A stretch of DNA of 64,000 bases from TMED27 sp050633165 (GTDB taxonomy: Bacteria > Pseudomonadota > Alphaproteobacteria > Micavibrionales > Micavibrionaceae). Position 1 is the stretch's first letter. Each line of letters starts with the position of its first letter. The notes beneath the pieces are model-generated. The model searched no databases. It worked only from the letters and a program-made list of their open reading frames with translations, and was not told where the DNA came from. Made by a program: the position numbers and the translations under genes. Below are positions 33,276 to 40,531 of this stretch, piece by piece. The stretch spans positions 3,732 to 67,731 of the forward strand of contig JBOEFZ010000014.1 in the NCBI GenBank assembly GCA_050633165.1, in the 5' to 3' direction.

Positions 33276-34853
33276 TTATGTGTCGCCGGACGACCCACCT
33301 CCTGATGCGCTTGTACGGTTGGCGGAAGAGAGGGAACGATCGAAGAGGAGGAGGATGCGTTGCCCTTGATTTAAAAATTCGATCCCGTTTTTCTGGATTA
33401 CGACGAACCATGGCACGCCGCCAAGAACGATTTCCTCGCGGTCAAAGACGAGGCGGCTTCCGCCCGGGCCATTGATGATGGCGCGGGAGGGGGAGAATGA
33501 GGTGATTTTATAGCCATCGAGTGTGCCGCCCGCATTTACCCCTGCGGAGAGGCTGAGGCTATTGGCTTTGGCGGCTTGTTTTTGGCTTTCTTCGATATTA
33601 TTTGGATCAACACCAGAGGATAAGGCGGTGGAGGGTGCATCGCCGTTGTTCGTCATGATGGCGTTGCCGTCGCTTAGGACAATGGCTTTTTGGTCTTTGG
33701 AGACCGAGGTGCTGGCTGTGCCGCGAATGGGGAGAACGAGAACGCCGCGTGCGCCGTCATGCAGGATTTGCACATCATCGAGGATAGAGCCAACGCGGGT
33801 TGGTGACCATGTGATTGTGAGGGGGCATGCCTCAACCGGTGCGAGAATTGTGCCTTCGGCGCAGCCCTCTTCCTTGAACCCGATACCGTTATCGGACGAA
33901 GACATGCGGATATTTTTAAGGGTCACAGGCGCATCTCCCGCATTGACGAGGGATACGGTCAGGGCAGAGGCGGTTTCAATGCCAGAGCCGAAATCAACAT
34001 CGCGTTGGGAGGATACGAGTAGACCTTTGCCCGGAACGGCGCGGGGGAAAACTTCGGCTTCGGAGACGTTGCCGGGGCTATACTCACCTTTTAACGGGAT
34101 GCTTGTTAATCCGGCGGGGCCGTCGTGTTTTACGACCAAAACGCCGGAGGAGCGCCCTTCTAGCTCTGGTGACCATTTGACGCTGGCGATACAGGCTTGT
34201 CCGGCTTTTAAAGAGGCGCATTCGGTGTTGAGGCTATAGCCTGAGCCGTCACCGGTATCGAGATAGATGTCGGAAATGTTGAGGGTTACGGAGGTGATAT
34301 TGCGCAAAACGATAGGTTCGATGAGCGTTTGGCTGGCGCTTAATGTGCCGAAATCGAGGTCACTAGGGATGGCTTCGATATCGGTGGTGAGCTTGCCGCC
34401 GCCATCGCCGGATTCGACAACGCCGGAGATTGTGTTTGTGACAAGGCGTGTGCGGCCGCTATGCGCCATGAGCATTTCGACGCGCCATGGGCCGGGCTGT
34501 AGGCCTTTTACCGAAAGAGCAATGGCGCATTCCGCGCCGGAGGGAAGCGCTTCCGCTTCACATTGGTTTGATGCGACTTCCGCCGTTACGGTTGAGGACG
34601 GGTAGAGCTGGATTAATCCCATTTCAACGGGCTTACCACCGTCATTGCGGAAAAGGACAACGACTTGTGCGCTTGCGCCGATCGGGATGCTGCCGCCGTC
34701 AACTTCGCTTTCTGCGGGGACGAGACCAGCGCCGGTTGCACCGCCGCCGCCACCTGTGCCGGGGTCATTGAAGCCCGCATATTGTGCATATGCCTGCCCG
34801 CCCCAGAGCAGGGCAGCAAGTGCGAAGAGCGGCAATAGCAATTTTTTAAACAT
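33276..34853 (-). CDS. secreted multi-Ig (HYDIN/choice-of-anchor-D-like) protein of the pilus locus
   Basis: 525 residues. Signal peptide 1–~23 (LLLPLFALAALLWGGQAYAQ, cleaved after AYA). A Gly-rich linker follows, then about three Ig-like repeats: each has an L-x-FG-x-x-x-x-x-x opening (IPSDLDFGTLSAS, QRDVDFGSGIETAS) and closes with a C-x-A/P-x-x-x-W-SP-x-x-x-G pattern, as in ASH/HYDIN/choice-of-anchor-D domains. The last ~100 residues (DGYKITSFSPSRAIINGPGG onward) form a small beta domain like that of PilP or GspC. It could link secretin and platform. Start at 34853 is set by the signal peptide. Confidence 0.72.
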   Translation of the reverse strand: MFKKLLLPLFALAALLWGGQAYAQYAGFNDPGTGGGGGATGAGLVPAESEVDGGSIPIGASAQVVVLFRNDGGKPVEMGLIQLYPSSTVTAEVASNQCEAEALPSGAECAIALSVKGLQPGPWRVEMLMAHSGRTRLVTNTISGVVESGDGGGKLTTDIEAIPSDLDFGTLSASQTLIEPIVLRNITSVTLNISDIYLDTGDGSGYSLNTECASLKAGQACIASVKWSPELEGRSSGVLVVKHDGPAGLTSIPLKGEYSPGNVSEAEVFPRAVPGKGLLVSSQRDVDFGSGIETASALTVSLVNAGDAPVTLKNIRMSSSDNGIGFKEEGCAEGTILAPVEACPLTITWSPTRVGSILDDVQILHDGARGVLVLPIRGTASTSVSKDQKAIVLSDGNAIMTNNGDAPSTALSSGVDPNNIEESQKQAAKANSLSLSAGVNAGGTLDGYKITSFSPSRAIINGPGGSRLVFDREEIVLGGVPWFVVIQKNGIEFLNQGQRILLLFDRSLSSANRTSASGGGSSGDT

Positions 34854-35002
34854 GTGCGAATACACGACCGATATAAATAAATACGAATCAGAACGACCCA
34901 TATGTATAGTATATCAGAAAAGCTGTGGATTAAATATCAAAAATGCAGTTTTTGATTTTAAGGCGTGAACGCATAAAAGGCATAAAAAATGCCCAAAGCG
35001 AA

Positions 35003-36535
35003 TCAGTTGGCAGGGTTCAGCAGATCAAACGGGACGCTTGTCTTTGGGAACCCTTCATCCGCCAAGGGCGCATCGGATTTACCGGAGCCTATATGGCGTC
35101 CATTACTATCCACGACAACGGATTTGCGCTTTGCCTGCGCGGGCTGCGCCTCGGCGGTGTAGACGATGACGCGGGGTTTGAGGAGGAAGACGAGTTCCGT
35201 GTTTGCCGTTACCGCGCCGCGACTAGTGGGGAAAAGCGCGTCTTGGAAGCCAGGGCCGCTATCATCATAAGTATCGGATTCGCGCACCAAGCCACCGATC
35301 AGGAGCGAATCACCGGGGCGGATGCGGATTTGTGTCGAAAGCTCGCGCTCCGTTGTTTCGGGGAGGCGGAGCGTTGTGCCGTCAGCATCGAAATCTTCGA
35401 AGCGGCGGAATTCGTCAAGGTCGATCTCAATATCGCCGTAAATCGTGGCGTTATCCCATGAGCTGGCGATTGTGAGGGTGAAGCCGGTATCCACCGAATC
35501 GGTTTCCGTGGTGGTGGTGGTCTCGCCATCCTCGACCGAGCGGGTGAGAGAGGAAACGTAGTTGATCGTGTCCGCCGCGCGCAACGAAGCCTCCGCGCCG
35601 GAAAGAACGGTAATTTGCGGCTGCGAGATTGTTTTTACCGCGCCGAATGTCGATAGGAACTCCAACACATTTCCGGCGGAATAGGATTTGTCATTCAAGG
35701 ATGGGATTCCAATGCTGATCGGGGAGCTATCCGTTGCGCCGATCGCGCCGGGGATATCGATAACCGCCCCGCCAATTTTACCAAAATCCTCCCAATTGAT
35801 GCCCATGTTATTGGCAGTATCCAGATTCACTTCCCAGATATAAACCTCGAATATAATCAAGGCCGTATTGGCGCGGATGCGTTGCAGATAACGCTCGGCC
35901 ATTTTTGCGGTGCGGTTTGTGGCCTCATATATAATGGTGCGTGTTGCCTCATCAACAATCGGACTACTGCCCGTAATTCCGGCGATTCCGGAGGCCACCG
36001 CGCTCACCAGATTATTATCACCGCCAACGGGAGGAACCGCCACGGTAAAGGTCTGGACATCCTTGATCACCAGAAGGTTATCCTCAAAGGCGCAGTAAAG
36101 ATCAGCAAGGCTACAGACACGGCGCACAACCTCATCGAGCGGGCCGCGAAGATTCGCAACCGTGATGGTGCGGGTCATGCCTTCGTTGGTTTCGAAGGCC
36201 AGCGGGATTTCGTAATCTGCCAAAATAAGTTGCAGCGCGCCGGCGAGTGTTTCCGAGCGCAGCTCAAACGGGCCGACCTCCGCCGTTGGCAAGGGGCTCG
36301 AATCAAGCGTCTCAGGGACGAGGACATCACTGCCCAAGGGTAGGTAAATCACGCTATCGGGGCGTTCATTCACTGCCTCGGGGCGTTGATCAGCCATAGT
36401 TGGGGAGGGAATATTTACATTCCGCGAGCCGGGCACAGTTGCCTGCGCGCAGCCAAACAGGGCGAACGCAGCCGTCAGCAGCAGCAAAACCTTTGCCGCA
36501 TTATTATAATGGCTATGCACTCCGCCGATTATCAT
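35003..36535 (-). CDS. lipoprotein secretin (GspD/PilQ/BfpB-like)
   Basis: 510 residues. A signal with lipobox LFGC at ~28 predicts outer-membrane lipidation, as in type IVb pilus secretins BfpB/PilN. An N0/STN-like domain (FELRSETLAGALQLILADYE, ~92–165) is followed by an N1-like region and the secretin core (~290–470) with TISQPQITVLSGAEASLRA and the closing RPGDSLLIGGLVRES and ELVFLLKPRVI. The pore is complete but the chain is short, with one or two N-domains only. It is first in the minus-strand operon. The start at 36535 is likely but has a distant AAGG. Confidence 0.92.
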   Translation of the reverse strand: MIIGGVHSHYNNAAKVLLLLTAAFALFGCAQATVPGSRNVNIPSPTMADQRPEAVNERPDSVIYLPLGSDVLVPETLDSSPLPTAEVGPFELRSETLAGALQLILADYEIPLAFETNEGMTRTITVANLRGPLDEVVRRVCSLADLYCAFEDNLLVIKDVQTFTVAVPPVGGDNNLVSAVASGIAGITGSSPIVDEATRTIIYEATNRTAKMAERYLQRIRANTALIIFEVYIWEVNLDTANNMGINWEDFGKIGGAVIDIPGAIGATDSSPISIGIPSLNDKSYSAGNVLEFLSTFGAVKTISQPQITVLSGAEASLRAADTINYVSSLTRSVEDGETTTTTETDSVDTGFTLTIASSWDNATIYGDIEIDLDEFRRFEDFDADGTTLRLPETTERELSTQIRIRPGDSLLIGGLVRESDTYDDSGPGFQDALFPTSRGAVTANTELVFLLKPRVIVYTAEAQPAQAKRKSVVVDSNGRHIGSGKSDAPLADEGFPKTSVPFDLLNPAN

Positions 36536-36584
36536 TGATATTTCAAGACCTTAGATCAGATTCAAAATTTTGAAAGCGAGGCAC

Positions 36585-36968
36585 TTACCGAGAAGAGAGT
36601 TTCAAGGCACGACTCACCGTTCCTGTTAGTCTATCGCGTTGAACGGGTTTCATCAAGACGGCAGCGACTCCCCACTTGTTTGCTTCTGTGAGTAAGTCGG
36701 GATTTTGGTCGCCGGTGACAAGGATTACGGGGGCTTCGTTGCCTTCGCCGCGAATATGTTTTACGAATTCGAACCCGTCGATTGGCTCCATCCGGATATC
36801 GACAATTGCCATATCAATGGTGTGATCCATCTTCTCTAAGGCTTCGCCGCCGTCGGAGGCTTCGATAATTTCGTACTCGCTGCCTTCTTCGTCTTTTAGG
36901 AATTTGACGATCTGCATGCGGACGAACGCGTTGTCTTCTACGACCATGATACGGGCGTTATTTGCCAT
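36585..36968 (-). CDS. single-domain CheY-like response regulator
   Basis: 127 residues, one receiver domain. IMVVEDN supplies the acidic pair, IVDIRM the phosphoacceptor Asp (about residue 56), LVTGD the conserved Thr, and MKPV the Lys. No output domain is present, so it acts by protein contact. It starts at 36968 (MANNARIM); the frame continues to 37004 without a better site. It lies between the secretin gene and the divergent prepilin peptidase and may control the pilus machine or simply be a neighbour. Confidence 0.92.
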   Translation of the reverse strand: MANNARIMVVEDNAFVRMQIVKFLKDEEGSEYEIIEASDGGEALEKMDHTIDMAIVDIRMEPIDGFEFVKHIRGEGNEAPVILVTGDQNPDLLTEANKWGVAAVLMKPVQRDRLTGTVSRALKLSSR

Positions 36969-37077
36969 GTTGTGTGGTAACCCTACTAATTTTTCCCTCA
37001 TCACTATAGTGTAATTTAGAAATATTAAATAATGTAAAATTTTAAAAAGTATTTTATCGAATTTATGTGATTTTTTT
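36969..37077. promoter_or_regulatory. AT-rich divergent promoter region between response regulator and prepilin peptidase
   Basis: 109 bases, strongly A/T-rich, between two divergent starts, so both promoters should lie here. It contains ATTAAATAATGTAAAATTTT and a CACTATAGTG dyad. No exact sigma-70 pair could be fixed. Confidence 0.45.
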
Positions 37078-37584
37078 ATGGTTTATTTTTTAATCCTTAT
37101 ATTAGGCGCGGCAGCGGCGGTTTTGCTTGTTTTGAGCGTGATTGATTTGCGGATTCGGTTGTTGCCGAATGTGTGGAATGCGGCATTGGCGGGATTGGCC
37201 GTTGTGTTTCATGGTATGGGCGGGTTTGCGGTTTTATCCCCCTTTGATATGGCGATGGGCGCGGCGATGGGAGGTGGATTATTGTGGGTGATTCGGTTTG
37301 GGGCGAATTGGTATTACGGGCAAGATGCGCTTGGCCTTGGGGATGTGAAATTGATGGCGGCGGCGGGGCTTTGGCTGGGGGGGCATGATGTGCTTTCGGC
37401 GCTTATTGTCGGGGCATTGGCGGGGATTGTGCATGGTGGGGGCGTGCTAATCGCTCATAAGATCAAGCATACGATGATGCCACCGCTCTCGCATTTTTCC
37501 ATCCCTGCGGGTCCGGGGTTTTGCTTTGGTATTTTTGCGATTGGGGCTTGGGTTTATGCGCCGTTTATAAGCGGCATGTTTTAA
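37078..37584 (+). CDS. A24 prepilin peptidase (CpaA/PilD C-terminal type)
   Basis: 168 residues with about six transmembrane helices. The two catalytic aspartates are Asp23 in LSVIDLRIRLLPN and Asp89 in the GLGDVKLMAAAG motif. The N-terminal methyltransferase domain of PilD is absent, as in CpaA/TadV and R64 PilU-type peptidases. It would cleave the leaders of the pilin-like proteins in the adjacent, divergently transcribed locus. No other A24 gene is visible in the window. Confidence 0.92.
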   Translation: MVYFLILILGAAAAVLLVLSVIDLRIRLLPNVWNAALAGLAVVFHGMGGFAVLSPFDMAMGAAMGGGLLWVIRFGANWYYGQDALGLGDVKLMAAAGLWLGGHDVLSALIVGALAGIVHGGGVLIAHKIKHTMMPPLSHFSIPAGPGFCFGIFAIGAWVYAPFISGMF

Positions 37585-37655
37585 AAGAAGTGCTTGATTT
37601 GGGTGATACGGCTATTGCACAACTGAAGGCACACACAAATTATAGGATATAAAAA

Positions 37656-38573
37656 ATGGATGATTTAAAGCATCTTTTGGGGATTGATGAATTAGACGCG
37701 GGGCAGATTGACCAGATTTTGGATCGGGCAGCGTATTACGCGGAAGGGCTGTCCCATGGGAAATGGGATCATCAGCGCCTTGGCGGGAAGGTGATATTGC
37801 ACCTGTTTTTCGAGGATTCGACTCGGACATTGACGAGCTTCGAGATGGCGGCGAAGCGATTGGGGGCGGAGGTTATCCGGTGGAATCCGTTGACGAGCTC
37901 GCTATCGAAGGGGGAGAATTTTACCGATACGGTGGATACGTTGGCGGCGATGCGTCCCGATGCGATTGTCATCCGGCATTCGGAATATGGCGCGCCGAAA
38001 TTTGTGGCGAGCCGTGTGGGGTGTCCGGTCATTAATGGTGGCGATAGCTGGCGCGAGCATCCGACGCAGGCTTTGCTTGATGCGCTGACGATTCAGCAGC
38101 ATTTTGACACGCTTGCGGGGCTTACGGTGACGATTATCGGGGATATCGCGCATAGCCGTGTGGCTAGCTCGAATATGCAGCTCCTGACCAAGATGGGGGC
38201 GAAGGTACGGGCGATTGCGCCGGATGTTTTGATGCCGGATAAGTTAGTGGTTGATAGTGTGGAGAAGTTTAGCTCATTGGATGAGGGGTTGCCAGGGAGT
38301 GATGTTGTGATGACCATTCGCCTGCAAAAGGAGCGGATGGATACGGCGTTGATTACCTCGGATGCGGCGTATTTTAATGAGTTTGGTGTGACGCTTGCGG
38401 CGCTCGATAAGCATTGCCCCAAGGCGGTTGTGATGGACCCCGGGCCATTGGTGCGCGGGGTGCAGATGGAGGATAAGGTTGCCGAAGACCCGACGCGGAG
38501 TTTGATTTTGAAGCAGGTAGCCAATGGCATTCCGACACGGATGGCGGTGCTTGATATGTTGGTGGGTGGGTAG
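37656..38573 (+). CDS. pyrB: aspartate carbamoyltransferase catalytic subunit
   Basis: 305 residues. Carbamoyl-phosphate motif FFEDSTRT at ~50–57, the SSLSKGENFTDT loop near 84–95 from the adjacent subunit, HPTQALLDAL near 131, and DPGPLVRGVQ with HxxPLPR-like position near the end. It makes carbamoyl-aspartate in pyrimidine synthesis. No regulatory PyrI gene adjoins. The dihydroorotase gene pyrC, which commonly follows in this alphaproteobacterial order, is missing; a 127-base repeat-bearing spacer leads straight to plsY. Confidence 0.96.
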   Translation: MDDLKHLLGIDELDAGQIDQILDRAAYYAEGLSHGKWDHQRLGGKVILHLFFEDSTRTLTSFEMAAKRLGAEVIRWNPLTSSLSKGENFTDTVDTLAAMRPDAIVIRHSEYGAPKFVASRVGCPVINGGDSWREHPTQALLDALTIQQHFDTLAGLTVTIIGDIAHSRVASSNMQLLTKMGAKVRAIAPDVLMPDKLVVDSVEKFSSLDEGLPGSDVVMTIRLQKERMDTALITSDAAYFNEFGVTLAALDKHCPKAVVMDPGPLVRGVQMEDKVAEDPTRSLILKQVANGIPTRMAVLDMLVGG

Positions 38574-38610
38574 ACGTTGGATGATTGGAATGTTGGAATT
38601 TAGATACAAT

Positions 38611-38685
38611 ATCATCCCGAGCGAAGTCGAGGGACCTGACGCATGTCGGCTTCCTCCACTCACTTACGCTCGGTCGGAATGACAT
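38611..38685. repeat. REP-like imperfect hairpin between pyrB and plsY
   Basis: Left TCATCCCGAGCGAAGTCGAG and right CTTACGCTCGGTCGGAATGA pair imperfectly. Sequence of this type is a common dispersed repeat in many bacterial genomes. It occupies the place where pyrC would be expected. Confidence 0.65.
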
Positions 38686-38700
38686 AGAAGGTAGCCTTTA

Positions 38701-39288
38701 ATGAGCAACGTGATTTTAACATTTGCACTTGCCTATCTGATTGGCTCGATTCCGTTTGGGTTTCTTTTAACCAAGTTTTTTGCCAAGCAAGATATTCGCG
38801 ATATTGGATCGGGTAATATCGGGGCGACGAATGTTTTGCGGACAGGGAATAAGGCGCTGGCGGCCTTGACCTTGATTTTAGATGGCGGAAAAGGTGCGTT
38901 TGCAGTTTTCATCTTGCCGTTTCTGCTGCCTTTTGGTGTTTCACCGCTTGCTATTGGATTGTTTGCGATGATCGGGCATTGCTTCCCCATTTGGTTGAAG
39001 TTTAAGGGTGGTAAGGGCGTTGCGACGAGCCTTGGGGTATTGCTCGCGGCGGCTCCTTGGGTTGGGTTGGCGGCTTGCGGAGCGTGGCTCGCGAGCGCAT
39101 TTTTGTTTCGGATTTCATCGCTGGCGGCGTTGGTGGCGATTGGGTTGGCGCCTTTGTTTGCGTTCTTTATTTATGGGGCGGTTCCGGCGGGGATTTGTGC
39201 GGTGATTGCGGCGCTTGTCTTTTGGCGGCACAAGGATAATATTGCGCGGCTTTTGAAGGGTGAAGAGCCGAAGATTGGGAAGAAATGA
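38701..39288 (+). CDS. plsY: glycerol-3-phosphate acyltransferase PlsY
   Basis: 195 residues with five or more transmembrane helices. Motif 1 SIPFGFLLTKFF, motif 2 DIRDIGSGNIGATNVLRTGN with DGGKGA, and motif 3 KFKGGKGVATSLGVLL are all intact. It transfers acyl from acyl-phosphate to glycerol-3-phosphate, the first step in phospholipid synthesis, in the inner membrane. The ATG at 38701 has AAGGTAGCC upstream. Its place before dprA and topA is conserved in alphaproteobacteria. Confidence 0.95.
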   Translation: MSNVILTFALAYLIGSIPFGFLLTKFFAKQDIRDIGSGNIGATNVLRTGNKALAALTLILDGGKGAFAVFILPFLLPFGVSPLAIGLFAMIGHCFPIWLKFKGGKGVATSLGVLLAAAPWVGLAACGAWLASAFLFRISSLAALVAIGLAPLFAFFIYGAVPAGICAVIAALVFWRHKDNIARLLKGEEPKIGKK

Positions 39289-39296
39289 AAAAAGGG

Positions 39297-39379
39297 AAAA
39301 CCACCAAGACACCAAGGCGCCAAGTTTAAAAATGATGCCTGCGGCGCTTTTTCTTGGTGGCTTTGTGCCTTGATGGTTT
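39297..39379. repeat. ACCAAGACACCAAG-type hairpin between plsY and dprA, copy 1
   Basis: AAAACCACCAAGACACCAAG opens the left arm and the right arm ends CTTGGTGGCTTTGTGCCTTG plus ATGGTTT. The loop contains GCCTGCGGCGCTTTTT, a core shared with four other spacers. The related copy is at 56407–56488. Confidence 0.85.
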
Positions 39380-39390
39380 AAAAAATAACG

Positions 39391-40527
39391 ATGTTCAATA
39401 AAAAGAAAAATGTGGTTTTGCCTGATACCGAGAAGCTCAATTGGCTGCGGTTGTTTCGGACCGAGGGGATTGGGCCGATTACGTTTTATAAGTTGATTGA
39501 CCGGTTTGGGTCGGCGGGGGCGGCGCTTGATGCTTTGCCGGAGATGGCAGCGCGGGGTGGGCGGAAGAAGCCTTTACGCGCCCCTGCTCCATCCGTGATT
39601 GAGCGGGAGTATGAGGGGTTGGCGGCGCTTGGCGGGGATATATTGACCGCCGCGTGCGAGTATTATCCGGATCATTTACGCGCGTGCGAGGATGCGCCGC
39701 CTGTGCTTTCTTATATGGGGAACCCTGCCCTACTCTCGCGCAGCTGTATTGCCATGGTGGGGGCGCGGAATGCATCTATTAACGGGCGGAAATTGGCGGA
39801 GAAGCTGGCCTATGATTTGGGCGCGCGGGGGCAGGCTGTGGCCTCCGGCCTTGCACGCGGGATTGATACGGCGGCGCATAAGGGGGCGATCGGCAGTGGC
39901 ACGATTGCCGTTGTCGCGGGTGGAATTGATGATATTTACCCGCCGGAGAATGCGGGGCTTTATGAGGAGATTAAGGCGCGGGGATTGATTTTGGCGGAAA
40001 GCCCGCTTGGGCAAAAGCCGTTTGCGCAGAGCTTTCCCAAGCGTAACCGCATCGTATCGGGGATTTCACGCGCGACGATTGTTGTTGAGGCGACGCAGCG
40101 ATCGGGCAGCCTGATTACCGCGCGGTTGGCGGGGGAGCAAGGGCGGGAGGTTATGGCCGTGCCCGGATCGCCGCTTGATCCACGCGCATCGGGGCCGAAC
40201 CATTTGATCCGTGAGGGGGCGAATTTGGTGCGGCATGCGGATGATGTTTTGGAGATTTTGATGAGTTTTGAGGGGAGTGGCTTTCGCGAGCCGCCGCCCG
40301 CCCCTGCGAATTTTGAAATGCCGGTGGCGGGGGATGATGAGCTGCCTGAAAACGGGCATGAAATCATTTTGGATCAGCTTTCCTTCACGCCCGTTTCAGT
40401 TGACGAACTTATAAGAGCGTGTCATATGAGCATTCCGGTGTTGCAAACTTTGCTGCTGGAATTAGAGATTGCCGGTCGCGTGAAACGCTTGGCTGGCAAT
40501 CGAATTAGCCTTTTGAAAATGGAATAA
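39391..40527 (+). CDS. dprA: DNA processing protein DprA
   Basis: 378 residues. An N-terminal helix-hairpin region (LRLFRTEGIGPITFYKLIDRFG) precedes the Rossmann domain (~100–300) with VGARNASINGR, SGLARGIDTAAHKGA and AVVAGGIDDIYPPEN. The C-terminal ~60 residues form a winged-helix domain (LSFTPVSVDELIRA onward), common in alphaproteobacteria. It loads RecA on incoming single-stranded DNA in transformation. It ends 4 bases before the topA start. Confidence 0.95.
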   Translation: MFNKKKNVVLPDTEKLNWLRLFRTEGIGPITFYKLIDRFGSAGAALDALPEMAARGGRKKPLRAPAPSVIEREYEGLAALGGDILTAACEYYPDHLRACEDAPPVLSYMGNPALLSRSCIAMVGARNASINGRKLAEKLAYDLGARGQAVASGLARGIDTAAHKGAIGSGTIAVVAGGIDDIYPPENAGLYEEIKARGLILAESPLGQKPFAQSFPKRNRIVSGISRATIVVEATQRSGSLITARLAGEQGREVMAVPGSPLDPRASGPNHLIREGANLVRHADDVLEILMSFEGSGFREPPPAPANFEMPVAGDDELPENGHEIILDQLSFTPVSVDELIRACHMSIPVLQTLLLELEIAGRVKRLAGNRISLLKME

Positions 40528-40531
40528 TTTC

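Noticed and set aside
37612..38663. Opposite-strand frames around pyrB and its downstream repeat
   Set aside because: They run through a REP-like hairpin and mirror pyrB; no homology-like features.
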